This document shows positions 28,041 to 38,206 of a DNA stretch of 64,000 bases, one piece after another. Below the pieces are notes generated by a model. That model did no database searches. It was not told the origin of the DNA and saw only the letters and a list, made by a program, of their open reading frames with translations. The translations under genes and the position numbers were made by a program. Every line of letters starts with the position of its first letter. The stretch's first letter is position 1. The stretch lies in NCBI RefSeq assembly GCF_000948415.1, contig NZ_JYII01000006.1, positions 62,001 through 126,000 of the forward strand. The letters run 5' to 3'. This stretch comes from Thalassospira sp. HJ. Lineage in GTDB: Bacteria; Pseudomonadota; Alphaproteobacteria; Rhodospirillales; Thalassospiraceae.

Positions 28041-29099
28041 TCAGGCGTCGACAGAAACCCGGTTGGTCGGACGATCCGCACCACCTGTGCCACCGCTGCT
28101 GCCAAATGTGCCATTGCCGCCGCTGTCATATCCACCAAAGGCTGGCGTTGCGAACGGCTGTGCTGCCCCGCTGCCAGGAATCGACTGGCCAAGGAAGTCC
28201 TGCCCCGGATTGGTGCCATCTTCTTCGGCTGTCGCATCAAGGAAGGGATCTTCTTCCTGTTCCGGAACAGGGTCCGGACGCGGTTCAGGCAGGGTAATGC
28301 CACCAACGGCGACTGTCTGGCTGGCAAGCTGGGACGAAACGTCGCCAAGATACGCCTGCAGATTTTCCGAAATACGTGCCTGCGCATCTTCACGACCGGA
28401 TGTTTCAGATGCGGCCAGTTGCGCCTGCAGGATGTTCTCACCCGCGACCTGAGAAATCCGGTTCTGATCCTGTGCGGTGCCAAGGCTGCCCTGATCCGCC
28501 GCCAGCGAGATTTCGTGATCACGCAGCGCTTGTTGGGCTTCATCCACTAGCGTGCGCGCATTCGTAACACCGGCAGTGTCGGAAACATCAATGTTCGAAA
28601 GACCGGTCGCCAGGTCCTCGGCACTTGATGCCGACAGATCAATATCAATGCGATTGTCCGATGATGTGCCGGTACCAACCTGCAACGTGATCGATTGATC
28701 AGACGCCAGAAGGTCACGGCCCTCAAAATTGCTGTTGGCGGCAATATCGTCGATCTGGGTCAGGTAATCTTCGATCTGCGCATTCAGCTGCGCGCGTTGC
28801 TGCGTCGAAAGATCTGTATTTTCTTCGGCAATCGTGACCAGCGCATCAATCTCGTCCAAGGCACTGCCGATCCGCGAAAGATCCGTTGATGCCTGATCAA
28901 GAAGTGCACCCGCATTGCCAAGCGAGCCGTTTAATTGTGCGCTGGTGTACCCGGCATTGCGAACCGAGTCGGAATTGCGGTTTGAGCTCTGGCTGTCAGC
29001 AGAAAACTGGCTGCTTTCAGACGCAATCAACCTGTTCTGCGGTGCGATTGCACGCGCAGTGTTGGTATAGATCGGCAGCTGACTGGCCAGTGGTTCCAT
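28041..29099 (-). CDS. Short flagellin-like protein with Pro/Gly-rich C-terminus
   Basis: About 352 residues. The central part resembles the flagellin D0/D1 helices: ALLDQASTDLSRIGSALDEI, TDLSTQQRAQLNAQIEDYL, DIAANSNFEGRDLLA, and later VDEAQQALRDHEISLAADQ with ILQAQLAASETSGREDAQ. The canonical N-terminal INTN-type flagellin start is not seen and the C-terminus is replaced by an acidic Pro/Gly/Ser-rich tail (about 270-352). ATG at 29099 (MEPLASQLPIY) with GAGCGG upstream is preferred to the frame start at 29216. No other flagellar gene is in the window. It may be a divergent flagellin or a secreted flagellin-derived protein. Confidence 0.75.
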   Translation of the reverse strand: MEPLASQLPIYTNTARAIAPQNRLIASESSQFSADSQSSNRNSDSVRNAGYTSAQLNGSLGNAGALLDQASTDLSRIGSALDEIDALVTIAEENTDLSTQQRAQLNAQIEDYLTQIDDIAANSNFEGRDLLASDQSITLQVGTGTSSDNRIDIDLSASSAEDLATGLSNIDVSDTAGVTNARTLVDEAQQALRDHEISLAADQGSLGTAQDQNRISQVAGENILQAQLAASETSGREDAQARISENLQAYLGDVSSQLASQTVAVGGITLPEPRPDPVPEQEEDPFLDATAEEDGTNPGQDFLGQSIPGSGAAQPFATPAFGGYDSGGNGTFGSSGGTGGADRPTNRVSVDA

Positions 29100-29278
29100 T
29101 GCTTTTCCGCTCAAACAAGCCGGCAAGGCAACTACGTGCTGCACGGACAACGGATCGATTGTCTTCGACCCATTGCCCACCTGACCATCCTGGTGTCCGG
29201 CGGAAATACCAGCCACTAGTATAGTATATCAGTGAAGAAAAATTAAGCCCCAAAGCGAACCAGTGCGCGAACTAGGTC

Positions 29279-30670
29279 TTAGCCATTGGACGTACAGCGT
29301 AAGACCGCGAACAATTCCAGATGCGATGACCACAGGAACTGATCGACCGGCACGACTTTTTCGATCTCGTAACCGGCATTGCGCAGAACGCGCATATCGC
29401 GGCTAAAGGTCGCAGGATTGCATGACACCGCCAGAACCCACTCCGGTCCATCAACGGCCAGCGCCTCGCACTGGGCAAGGGCACCGGCACGCGGCGGGTC
29501 AAACACCACCAGATCAAATCCGCGCAGTTCATCCCCGCTAAGTGGCTGTCGAAACAGATCGCGGCGCACAACCTTGATCGGGCTGCCTGATTGCCCCACC
29601 GCATATTGCAGCAGCTCAACCGCGCGCGGATCGCTTTCAACCGCCGTGACCGAACGGCGCTTGCCTGACAGGGCCAGTGAAAATGTGAAACTGCCAACAC
29701 CACAGAAAAGATCAGCAACGTTTTTGGGCGCAATATCAGAAACGGCCGAGGTGATGGCACGAACCAGTGCCTGTTCGCCTTCACAGGTTGCCTGCAAAAA
29801 GCCCCCCGGCGCAATCGGCACATCGATCCCTTCAAACCGGACCAACGGGGTATGGCGGGCTGCAACCGGCTCATCGGCACGATCGCCACTCTTCCAGCTT
29901 AGCCGGGCGATATTCTGATGATCGGCGAATTCCGCCAGATTCTGTCGCATATCAAGGTCCGGGTCGTTGCTGGCATGGACCAGCACATCCAGACCGGTAT
30001 CGGTCAGGGTAACAAAGACTTCCTTGATATCGCGCGCATGCTCGGGCGGACAGTTTTCCAGAAACATCACAAATGCTTCGCGAAACGCCATCAGTTCCGG
30101 GCGCAGAACCGCACAATCGGGCACATTCAGAACGGTGTGACTGAACCGGCCATGGAAGCCGACAAAAACGCCTGTCGCCCCGACATGCACCGAAAACCCA
30201 GCGCGCCGCCGACTTGCCGGTGGCGAGATTTCAACATCCCCGACCAGATCGTCGGCGTCTTCGGGGTCAAGGCCAGCGCGCTGAAGGGCGATCAGCGCCT
30301 TGTCACGTTTCCAGGTGCGGTAATCATCATCGTTCATGTGCTGTAGCGCGCAACCACCGCATTCCTTGAAATGCGCGCAGCGCGGCGCACTATAGCCATC
30401 AGCGCGCGCAATTTCCGAAACGACCTCAGCCCCATACCCATCGCCGCGCTTTTGGCGGAGTGCGACCCGCACTTCATCGCCGGGCAGGACGCAATCAACA
30501 TAGATCAGCACCGACTTGCCATCAGGCGCGGTGACATGGGCAATACCATCGCCGCGCGCACCGATCTGTTCGATGGTTACGTCTGCTTCAAACCCGATCA
30601 GTGGATCACGACGGGATGGTTGACGTTTGCGTCCCCCACGGGCACGGGGATTGCGGTGATGGTGTTTCAT
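29279..30670 (-). CDS. RNA m5U methyltransferase, RlmD/TrmA-type
   Basis: 463 residues. An N-terminal TRAM domain (ADVTIEQIGARGDGIAHV) is followed by an iron-sulfur Cys set CAHFKECGGC plus a later Cys in VPDCAV, then a SAM-binding methyltransferase domain: VADLFCGVGSFTFSLA, AVESDPRAVEL, VFDPPRAGALAQCEAL and catalytic Cys in AVSCNPATFSRD. This is the RlmD/RumA family that makes 5-methyluridine in rRNA. ATG at 30670 (MKHHHRNP) is preferred to the frame start at 30796 because the extra 42 residues look non-coding; a Lys/Arg/His-rich tail precedes the TRAM domain. Site specificity cannot be read. Confidence 0.9.
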   Translation of the reverse strand: MKHHHRNPRARGGRKRQPSRRDPLIGFEADVTIEQIGARGDGIAHVTAPDGKSVLIYVDCVLPGDEVRVALRQKRGDGYGAEVVSEIARADGYSAPRCAHFKECGGCALQHMNDDDYRTWKRDKALIALQRAGLDPEDADDLVGDVEISPPASRRRAGFSVHVGATGVFVGFHGRFSHTVLNVPDCAVLRPELMAFREAFVMFLENCPPEHARDIKEVFVTLTDTGLDVLVHASNDPDLDMRQNLAEFADHQNIARLSWKSGDRADEPVAARHTPLVRFEGIDVPIAPGGFLQATCEGEQALVRAITSAVSDIAPKNVADLFCGVGSFTFSLALSGKRRSVTAVESDPRAVELLQYAVGQSGSPIKVVRRDLFRQPLSGDELRGFDLVVFDPPRAGALAQCEALAVDGPEWVLAVSCNPATFSRDMRVLRNAGYEIEKVVPVDQFLWSSHLELFAVLRCTSNG

Positions 30671-31056
30671 GAACTCTCTCTGGGGGTGATCTTTGTCACA
30701 CGAAAACCGACGATGTCTGCGGGGTGTCGGGTTACCGCCTGAGATACACCACTTCACGTTTTCAGAACAGGGGCTAAGCGGATTTATTATCGCCAAACCT
30801 GCCTCAAAACACTGTCACGGAATGCTTTTTGGTCATCACGCGGGAAAATTAATGCGTAAATGAAGGCGACCAACCCCTTAAAGTCGTGTAAGAATAACAC
30901 CATAAAAGAATGGTAGCGATTTTGATCAATCAGAGTGACAGCGCCCTTTTTTCATCCATCAATGACAGAAAAACATTGGTGGAAACTGGTATTGCCAGAT
31001 ATCGGCACGCCGCCTGATCGGGGAGGATCAGGACGTGTCACTATGTTGGGGGAGAC
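30671..31056. other. Intergenic region, divergent promoters
   Basis: 386 bp between the RNA methyltransferase and the GGDEF-EAL gene, both transcribed outward. No gene seen. A 7-bp inverted repeat CCTGATC-ggggag-GATCAGG lies at 31013-31032, 24 bases before the plus-strand ATG, and could fold in its leader. Confidence 0.4.
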
Positions 31057-33681
31057 ATGGAAGAAGAAACAAAGCAGGCTGAGGAAAACGCAAACAAGCA
31101 AACGTCGCGCCTGAAAAAGCGGGCTTTGGCGGCGGGTTTTCTGACGGCGGCTTTCTTTGTCACAGCCACTTTCCTGATCTGGCAAACGGTTGAAAACAAC
31201 CGCCGGGCCATTTTGCAATCTGCCGGGCAGATCACGGCCAACGCCGTCGCCCAGCAGGTCAAAGGCATTGTGAACAACAACCTCGCTGTTCTTGAAAGCT
31301 TTGCCGACAACTGGCAGGGCGGCCCGCCCGAGGACGAGAGCGAATATCTCTCTGTTGCGACCCCGCTGGAAAGCCGGTTCCCCGCCCTGCAGGCGATCAA
31401 CTGGATCACGCCAAACTACATCATTCTTTATGTCGCCCCGATCAAGGGCAACGTCCCGGCCATGGGGGCGGATCTTAAACGTCATCCGCTGGCCGGTCCG
31501 GTTCTCGATATTGCGCTTGATCAGCGCCGCACACAAATCACCCCGACCCTTGAGCTGATGCAGGGCGGGCGTGGTTTTGCGGCCTATAGCCCGGTTTTGG
31601 GCCGCGATGGCGAGATTATCGGCATCATCAACGGGGCGTTTCGAATTCGCTCCATGCTGGCCTCGGTCATCAATACCGAACAGGTCGAGGATTACACCGT
31701 CCGTGTGCGCGAAGGCGACACGGTGCTATTTGAAATCCGTGGCGAGGGGGATGACGAAACCCTGCAGCACACGGTGCCGTTTGATGTGGTCGGTCGCCAA
31801 TGGCAGGTTGACGTTATTGCCGATCCCAAACTGGCGCAAAGCACAGTAAATCCCGAACTGATCGTAATGTTCGGTGCGCTGACGACGGTTCTGTTCACCA
31901 CCATCGTCTTCTTGCTGACCAACCGGCAAAAGGCCGCCCTGCGCCGGACGGTTCATCACATCAATGCCGGCGATGACATCAATGACCTGTCGCTTTCGAT
32001 TACCAAGCTTGATGGTCATCTGAAATCGATGTCGCCGGAAACCGCCGAGTTCTTCGACCTCCGCGAAGAGGATTACGGCTTTATCCGGTTCTATAACCTC
32101 GCACCGGAATTCCAGTCCGATGGCACCGCATCACGCCGATCACAGGAAAAGATGCTGCTTGCGATCACCCGTGGTGATGACGAACTTCGGCGCGAGTGGA
32201 TTGTCCGCAGTGCCGAAGGCGTTCACGTTGTCTGCAATCTGGCGATGAAGCCGTCGGCAACCCATCCCGATTGCGTTGACATTACCCTGCATCACAACCC
32301 GGCGGCCAATGCATCGGCCAACCGCCTGCGCTATCTGGCAACCCATGATCCGCTGACCGGTCTTCCCAACCATGCCCTGTTTGAGGATCGCCTTAATCAG
32401 GCGGTGGCGCACGCCAAACGTTATGAAAAGCTGCTGTCGGTTCTTGTCGTTGATATCGACAACTTCCGGGCGATTAATGACCGGTTCGGTGCCGATGTCG
32501 GCGATGAAACGCTGCGCACCATTTCCGGTCGTCTGCGCGCTACAGTACGTGAAAAGGACACCTGTGCGCGGTTCTCGGGCGATATGTTTGCCATTATCGC
32601 GACCGACCTGTCGGAAGCAGAGGGTGCCGCATTGGTTGCCGAACGCGTGGTTGAGGCCATGTCACAACCGATCCTGACCACCACGGGCGATGAAATCCGC
32701 CTGCATGTCAGTGTCGGTGTTGCGCTTTATCCGAATGATGCGCGTGCGCCGTCGCAATTAATGGCCAATGCGGATGCAGCGATGTATCGCGCCCAGAAGT
32801 CGGCAGAATCGTCTTATTGCTTCTTTGTCGAGACGATGAACAACGTCATGCATGCGCGTCTGTCGATGGAAACGCAGCTTCGGCGTGCGGTCGATGAGAA
32901 GCGCTTTGTTCTGGAATATCAGCCGCGTTATCGCACATCGGATCGCATGCTGACCGGGTTCGAAGCCCTGCTGCGCTGGATTGATGACAGCGGAAAGCGC
33001 CGCCTGCCGCCCGATTTCATCGCGGTTGCCGACCGGACCGGTCTGCTGTCCCCGCTGGGTCACTGGATCATTGAAACCGTCTGCAAGCAGGTCGCCGATT
33101 GGCGGCGCCAGGGCTATGTCCCGGTACCGATTGCGCTGAACGTTTCAAGCCGCCAGTTCATTCAGGCCGACCTGATCAAGAACATCACCGATCTGACCGC
33201 CGAACATGAAATTGATCCGGCGATGATCGAGATCGAGGTTTCCGAAGAAATCGCCATGCGCGATCCGGAACGCGCCCTTGGTCAATTCTATCGCTTCTCC
33301 GAAGCCGGTATTGGCCTGACGCTCGATCACTTTGCAGCGGGCAACACGTCGCTTCGTTATCTGAAACGCTTCCCGGTTCAGCGCATCAAGCTGTCGAAGT
33401 CGCTGTTTAACGTGGCACTTGATGAACAGCCGGAAAACAGCGTGCTACAACCTGCCATCCGCCTGTGTAAAAGCCTCAACCGCAAGGTCGTGGCCGTCGG
33501 CGTTGAAACCGAAGAACAGATGGCTTCACTTCAGGCCGCCGAGTGCGATGAGATCCAGGGCTTCCTGCTGTCGGCCCCGCGCGATGCGGCAGATACGCAA
33601 GAACTTCTGATCCACCAAGCGCCAAGCCAGCCAGCACCGAAAAAGGCGTCCGGTCCGGCGGATGACAAGAAGTCCGGCTAA
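31057..33681 (+). CDS. CHASE-GGDEF-EAL membrane protein, both output domains degenerate
   Basis: 874 residues. Membrane helix (about 27-48), periplasmic CHASE-like sensor (about 60-220), second helix (about 268-288), a PAS-like linker, GGDEF (about 425-590) and EAL (about 600-850). The GGDEF active loop reads FSGDMF in place of GG(D/E)EF. In EAL the Glu of FEALLRW and the Asn of LNVSS remain, but the DDFG pair reads LDHFAAG and the EGVET Glu reads AVGVET, so residues needed for c-di-GMP hydrolysis are lost. Likely a sensor or c-di-GMP receptor without enzyme activity. GGGGGAG precedes ATG. A terminator follows. Confidence 0.92.
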   Translation: MEEETKQAEENANKQTSRLKKRALAAGFLTAAFFVTATFLIWQTVENNRRAILQSAGQITANAVAQQVKGIVNNNLAVLESFADNWQGGPPEDESEYLSVATPLESRFPALQAINWITPNYIILYVAPIKGNVPAMGADLKRHPLAGPVLDIALDQRRTQITPTLELMQGGRGFAAYSPVLGRDGEIIGIINGAFRIRSMLASVINTEQVEDYTVRVREGDTVLFEIRGEGDDETLQHTVPFDVVGRQWQVDVIADPKLAQSTVNPELIVMFGALTTVLFTTIVFLLTNRQKAALRRTVHHINAGDDINDLSLSITKLDGHLKSMSPETAEFFDLREEDYGFIRFYNLAPEFQSDGTASRRSQEKMLLAITRGDDELRREWIVRSAEGVHVVCNLAMKPSATHPDCVDITLHHNPAANASANRLRYLATHDPLTGLPNHALFEDRLNQAVAHAKRYEKLLSVLVVDIDNFRAINDRFGADVGDETLRTISGRLRATVREKDTCARFSGDMFAIIATDLSEAEGAALVAERVVEAMSQPILTTTGDEIRLHVSVGVALYPNDARAPSQLMANADAAMYRAQKSAESSYCFFVETMNNVMHARLSMETQLRRAVDEKRFVLEYQPRYRTSDRMLTGFEALLRWIDDSGKRRLPPDFIAVADRTGLLSPLGHWIIETVCKQVADWRRQGYVPVPIALNVSSRQFIQADLIKNITDLTAEHEIDPAMIEIEVSEEIAMRDPERALGQFYRFSEAGIGLTLDHFAAGNTSLRYLKRFPVQRIKLSKSLFNVALDEQPENSVLQPAIRLCKSLNRKVVAVGVETEEQMASLQAAECDEIQGFLLSAPRDAADTQELLIHQAPSQPAPKKASGPADDKKSG

Positions 33682-33719
33682 AATACCAACGGCGATGACC
33701 TGCCGTTCAGAAAACCAAG

Positions 33720-33747
33720 AACCCCGCACCAAACTGGCTGCGGGGTT
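33720..33747 (+). terminator. Terminator of the GGDEF-EAL gene
   Basis: 9-bp stem AACCCCGCA / TGCGGGGTT with a 10-base loop, followed by TTGTTTTTC. Confidence 0.8.
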
Positions 33748-33787
33748 TTGTTTTTCATGACGACGTCTAAACGATCAGACGGCAATG

Positions 33788-35191
33788 CTAAAGCAGGAAC
33801 GCCGCCGCCAATCCGAGGAAGGCAAAGAAGCCGACCACATCGGTAATCGTTGTCAGGAAGACCGATGACGACACCGCCGGGTCAATACCGGCGCGCTCCA
33901 GCCCAAGCGGGATCAACGCCCCGAACAATCCGGCAAACAGCAGGTTAATAATCATCGCAACACCGATGACCGCCCCCAGCAGAATATCATCAAACCAAAG
34001 CCAGGTGACAGCGCCCGACAGAATGGCAAAGGCAATCCCGTTGAGGCCACACACCGCCACTTCCTTGCGAATAACGCGCCATGCGTTGGTGCTGGAAAGT
34101 TCACGGGTGGCAATGGCACGCACCGCAACGGTCAAGGTCTGCGTACCGGCATTCCCGCCCATGGAGGCGACGATTGGCATCAGAACCGCAAGTGCCACCA
34201 GTTTTTCAATCGTGCCTTCAAAAAGCCCGATCACAAGCGATGCCATGATTGCAGTGCCCAGATTAACCAGAAGCCATGTAAAGCGTGACCGCGTGGTCGC
34301 CAGAATGGCGCTTGAAAGGTCATCTTCCTCACCAACACCGGCAAGGCGCATCATGTCTTCTTCGTATTCCTCGTCAATAACGTCAACGACGTCATCGACC
34401 GTGATCACACCGACCAGTCGTCCGCTATCATCAACGACCGGGGCGGAAATCAAGTCACGCTGACGGAACAAATGGGCGACGTTTTCCTGTTCCTCGGTCA
34501 CGACGACCGTGCGCATTTCATCCGATTCCATGACATCGCGAATCAGCACCGGACGGTTGGTCCGGATCACACGCGACAGCGGCACGATCCCAACCGGGCT
34601 ATAACGCGGATCAACGACAATGATGTCATAGAAATCTTCCGGCAGGCTTTTGGCCGAACGCAGGAAGTCAATGGTTTGCCCGACCGACCAGTAATCCGGG
34701 ATCGCCACCAGCTCGCGCTGCATGATACGACCGGCGGTATATTCCGGATATGAAAGCGCCTCTTCAACACGGGCACGTTCGATATCGGACAACGCACCAA
34801 GAAGTTCGCGTTGTTCTTCTTCGTCAAAGTCCTCGATGACCTCGACGACGTCATCCGAATCAAGTTCCGTGATCGCCTCGGCCACCACGTCGGTGCCCAG
34901 AAGACCAATGACTTCTTCCCGAAGTTCGTCATCAAGTTCGGTAAGGAATTCCGGATCAAAATCCGGACGGATCAGATCGACAAGCTGTTCACGCTGATTG
35001 GAGCTGGCCCAACCCAGAAGGTCGGCGATATCGGCAAAGTGCAGCTCGCCCAGAAGGTCGGCTGCCTTGCTGCTATCCTCGTCGCCGAGGGCATCGAAAA
35101 CTTCGCGGGCATATTCGGGAGTAAGATCGACATATTCATCGCCGGAAGACGTATCTGCCGGACGGTCGAGTTCTTCAACCTGACCTGTCAT
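33788..35191 (-). CDS. mgtE: Magnesium transporter MgtE
   Basis: 467 residues. N-terminal helical MgtE_N domain, acidic (about 20-150), tandem CBS domains (about 150-275: SVGQTIDFLRSA, VVTEEQENVAHLFRQRDL, VGVITVDDVVDVID), then five membrane helices (about 300-467) with the selectivity-region motif PIVASMGGNAGTQTLTV. MgtE is a Mg2+ channel gated by cytoplasmic Mg2+. GGGAGGGG precedes ATG. Monocistronic. Confidence 0.96.
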   Translation of the reverse strand: MTGQVEELDRPADTSSGDEYVDLTPEYAREVFDALGDEDSSKAADLLGELHFADIADLLGWASSNQREQLVDLIRPDFDPEFLTELDDELREEVIGLLGTDVVAEAITELDSDDVVEVIEDFDEEEQRELLGALSDIERARVEEALSYPEYTAGRIMQRELVAIPDYWSVGQTIDFLRSAKSLPEDFYDIIVVDPRYSPVGIVPLSRVIRTNRPVLIRDVMESDEMRTVVVTEEQENVAHLFRQRDLISAPVVDDSGRLVGVITVDDVVDVIDEEYEEDMMRLAGVGEEDDLSSAILATTRSRFTWLLVNLGTAIMASLVIGLFEGTIEKLVALAVLMPIVASMGGNAGTQTLTVAVRAIATRELSSTNAWRVIRKEVAVCGLNGIAFAILSGAVTWLWFDDILLGAVIGVAMIINLLFAGLFGALIPLGLERAGIDPAVSSSVFLTTITDVVGFFAFLGLAAAFLL

Positions 35192-35242
35192 CTGCCCCTC
35201 CCTGCTTAACGCGCTGCCGCTGTTTCCTGCAAAATATCAAAC

Positions 35243-35279
35243 GCCGTGCCGGGCTTTTGGTTCCAATGCCCGACACGGC
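35243..35279 (-). terminator. Possible terminator of maeB
   Basis: 12-bp stem GCCGTGCCGGGC / GCCCGACACGGC with one wobble pair and a 13-base loop, about 90 bases past the maeB stop. The tract beyond is GTTTGATATTTTG. Confidence 0.5.
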
Positions 35280-35369
35280 TGTTTCTGCGCCATCCCATTG
35301 CCCCGGTCAAGGGCCCGATGGCAAATCACTATCCCTGCCCCGCAAACGGAACAGGGATGGCGTTATGTT

Positions 35370-37661
35370 TTACTGGCCTTCCTGATTGCGCGTTACGGCA
35401 TCAACAACGGCAATCGCCGTCATGTTGACAATACCGCGCACGGTAATCGACGGGCTGACAACGTGGGCGGACTTGGCCGCACCAACCAGAATCGGCCCGA
35501 CCGGAAGTCCATCACCCAGCATCTTGACCATATTATAGGAGATGTTGGCAGCATCAAGGGTCGGCATGACCAGAAGGTTGGCCGAACCGCTCAGCATCGA
35601 ATGCGGGAAGATTCGGTCACGGATCGGCTGGGAAATTGCCGCATCCGCATGCATTTCACCTTCGACCTCAAGATCAGGCGCCTGCGTTCGGATCAGCTGA
35701 AGCGCATCACGCATCTTGCACGCCGACTTGTTTTCGTGGCTGCCGAAGTTGGAATGCGAAATCAAAGCGGCCTTTGGCGTAATGCCGAAACGCTTGACCA
35801 CGTCGGCTGCCATGATCGCGGTTTCCGCCACATGTTCCGGGGTCGGGTCCACCGAAACATAAGTATCGGTCAGGAAGAACGTCCCCTGCTTCATGATCAT
35901 CATGTTGACGGTCGAGAAATCGGTCACACCTTTACGCAGGCCCACAAGATTGCGGACATAGCGCAGATGGCGCAGGAAACCGCCCTGACAGCCACACAGC
36001 ATCGCATCGACTTCCCCACGACGCAGCATCAGCGCCGCGATCACGGTCGGACGGGTACGGACAATCGCACGGGCATATTCCGGGTTGATCCCGCGACGAC
36101 CCATGATGTTGTGGAAGTCCTGCCAATCCTGTTCGAAATGCGGATTATCATCGGGATCGTGAATTTCGATCTGCTCGTCCGGGACAAGACGCAGGCCAAG
36201 CTCGGTAATCCGTTCAAGGATAACCTCACGACGGCCAATCAGAACAGGATGGCAAATGCCGTCATCGACAAGCACCTGACAGGCCTGCAGAACACGACGC
36301 GATTCGCCTTCGGGATAGACAACGCGTTTCTTGTGCGACCGTGCCACGTCAAAGACCGGCTTCATGACAAGACCGGAGCGGAAGACAAAGCCTTCAAGCT
36401 GCTGGCGATACTCGTCAAAATCCTCAATCGGGCGCTTGGCAACGCCGCTATCCATCGCGGCCTTCGCAACACGCGGCGGGATTTCAAGCATCAGGCGCGG
36501 GTCAAACGGCTTCGGGATCAGATATTCCGGACCGAATTTAAGCTCCTCTCCACCATAGGCGGTTGCCACCACGTCGGAAACTTCGGCCTTGGCAAGGTCG
36601 GCAATCGCCTCGACCGCGGCAATTTTCATTTCCTCGTTGATCTCGGTCGCACCGACATCAAGCGCGCCCCGGAACAGGAACGGGAAACAAAGAACGTTGT
36701 TCACCTGGTTCGGGTAATCCGTACGACCGGTCGCCATCACGGCATCCGGGCGGATTTCTTTAACCAGTTCCGGGGAAACTTCCGGGGTCGGGTTGGCCAG
36801 CGCCATAATGATCGGGCCTTCGCCCATCTTGCGAAGCTCTTCCTCGCCCATGACGTTCGGAGCGGACAGACCCAGGAAGATATCAGCACCCTCGATCACG
36901 TCGCTCAATGTACGCGCGTTGGTTTCAATCGCGTATTCGGCCTTCCACGGATCCATTTCTTCGGCCCGGCCCTTGTAGACCACACCGAACCGGTCGGTGA
37001 CCGTGATGTTGTGTTTGGGCAGGCCCATGGACACCAGAAGGTTCAGACATGCCAGTGCGGCCGCACCGGCACCCGATGTCACAAGGCGGACCTTGTTGAT
37101 ATCCTTGCCGGTAACGCGCAGACCATTAAGGACCGCAGCAGCCACACAGATTGCTGTACCATGCTGGTCATCGTGGAAAATCGGAATGTTGCAGCGTTCA
37201 CGCAATGCCTTCTCGATGATGAAGCATTCCGGCGCCTTAATGTCTTCGAGGTTAACACCCCCGAAAGTCGGCTCCAGGGCGGCAACGATATCGATGAATT
37301 TTTCCGGATCGGTTTCGTTCACTTCCAGATCGAAGACATCGATATTGGCGAACTTCTTGAACAGAACCGCCTTGCCTTCCATCACCGGCTTGGAGGCCAG
37401 CGGGCCAATCGGGCCAAGGCCCAGCACCGCCGTGCCGTTGGAAATCACACCAACCAGATTGCCGCGTGCGGTGTAATCGGCGGCAGTATCGGGGTTTTTG
37501 ACGATTTCCTCGCACGCGAACGCAACGCCCGGCGAATAGGCCAGGGCAAGGTCACGCTGGTTGGCAAGGGTGGTGGTTGCCGTTACGGACAATTTCCCCG
37601 GGGTGGGATACCGGTGATAGTCCAAAGCTGCTTCGCGCAGCTTGTCATTTCTATTTGCCAT
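35370..37661 (-). CDS. maeB: NADP-dependent malic enzyme with PTA-like domain
   Basis: 763 residues: malic enzyme domain (about 1-430) fused to a phosphotransacetylase-like domain (about 430-763), the usual bacterial MaeB architecture. Motifs: [60 protein letters not shown] and the NADP fold [15 protein letters not shown] part [14 protein letters not shown] and [16 protein letters not shown]. It turns malate into pyruvate, CO2 and NADPH; the PTA part regulates rather than catalyses in studied homologues. A palindrome upstream may be an operator. Confidence 0.96.
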   Translation of the reverse strand: MANRNDKLREAALDYHRYPTPGKLSVTATTTLANQRDLALAYSPGVAFACEEIVKNPDTAADYTARGNLVGVISNGTAVLGLGPIGPLASKPVMEGKAVLFKKFANIDVFDLEVNETDPEKFIDIVAALEPTFGGVNLEDIKAPECFIIEKALRERCNIPIFHDDQHGTAICVAAAVLNGLRVTGKDINKVRLVTSGAGAAALACLNLLVSMGLPKHNITVTDRFGVVYKGRAEEMDPWKAEYAIETNARTLSDVIEGADIFLGLSAPNVMGEEELRKMGEGPIIMALANPTPEVSPELVKEIRPDAVMATGRTDYPNQVNNVLCFPFLFRGALDVGATEINEEMKIAAVEAIADLAKAEVSDVVATAYGGEELKFGPEYLIPKPFDPRLMLEIPPRVAKAAMDSGVAKRPIEDFDEYRQQLEGFVFRSGLVMKPVFDVARSHKKRVVYPEGESRRVLQACQVLVDDGICHPVLIGRREVILERITELGLRLVPDEQIEIHDPDDNPHFEQDWQDFHNIMGRRGINPEYARAIVRTRPTVIAALMLRRGEVDAMLCGCQGGFLRHLRYVRNLVGLRKGVTDFSTVNMMIMKQGTFFLTDTYVSVDPTPEHVAETAIMAADVVKRFGITPKAALISHSNFGSHENKSACKMRDALQLIRTQAPDLEVEGEMHADAAISQPIRDRIFPHSMLSGSANLLVMPTLDAANISYNMVKMLGDGLPVGPILVGAAKSAHVVSPSITVRGIVNMTAIAVVDAVTRNQEGQ

Positions 37662-37943
37662 TATAATACCTTTGATTTCAGGTATTTACATAAATTAACC
37701 GTTAACCGGTTAAATCCTGATAATTCACTCTAGCGGGACCGGTAGACTAAATGAGTTTGGCCCGCGATTGAAGCACTCAGTGTCATTCTCTGCCAATGGG
37801 CTGCATTGCGTAATTTTCAACGCCGCACCGCACAATAAATCAATCGGTTATGCCGCAAGCGCGTCATGCAACCTGCCGACCGATTCTGTGTCGGATGCAA
37901 ACCATTGTAGGGGATATATGGGGAAGGTCCAGAAACGAAAAAA
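37662..37943. other. Intergenic region upstream of maeB
   Basis: No gene seen between the maeB start and the tRNA-Leu terminator. It holds the TTAACCGGTTAA palindrome (37702-37713) and adjacent direct repeat; the rest, about 37720-37940, shows no clear element. Confidence 0.45.
37695..37713 (-). promoter_or_regulatory. Candidate operator upstream of maeB
   Basis: Perfect 12-bp palindrome TTAACCGGTTAA (37702-37713), preceded directly by a second TTAACCG (37695-37701). It lies 34-52 bases before the maeB start codon. Confidence 0.45.
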
Positions 37944-37961
37944 CCCGCCATTTCTGGCGGG
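37944..37961 (-). terminator. Terminator of tRNA-Leu
   Basis: Perfect 7-bp stem CCCGCCA / TGGCGGG, loop TTTC, followed on the minus strand by TTTTTTCG, 41 bases after the tRNA. Confidence 0.88.
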
Positions 37962-38002
37962 CTCTTTTCGTGACCTTCCCGATTGGCCGGGAGGCCAGAT
38001 AA

Positions 38003-38089
38003 TGGTGCGGTCGAGAAGACTCGAACTTCCACGGGGGTTAGCCCACAGCGACCTCAACGCTGCGCGTCTACCAATTCCGCCACGACCGC
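38003..38089 (-). tRNA. tRNA-Leu (GAG)
   Basis: 87-base tRNA with encoded CCA. Acceptor stem GCGGTCG pairs with CGACCGC; the anticodon loop TTGAGGT gives GAG; the long variable arm marks a class II tRNA; the T loop is GTTCGAGTC. Read by eye. Confidence 0.95.
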
Positions 38090-38206
38090 ATATGTTTTGC
38101 AGCAAAGCCCTTGAGGTATTTAAGTGGGCTTGCCTTGGTGCGGAAAGGGAGATAGCAAATTGGTATCCCCTGATCAAGGGCTCATTTCACTTATTTGACA
38201 GGAAAA

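Noticed and set aside
29211-29235. TATAGTATA motif upstream of the flagellin-like gene similar to the adhesin promoter
   Set aside because: Short AT-rich coincidence; the spacing to a possible -35 is wrong.
35298-37733. 811-codon plus-strand frame over maeB
   Set aside because: Antisense to maeB, which has full malic enzyme and PTA motifs; the plus frame has low-complexity His/Arg-rich sequence typical of shadows.
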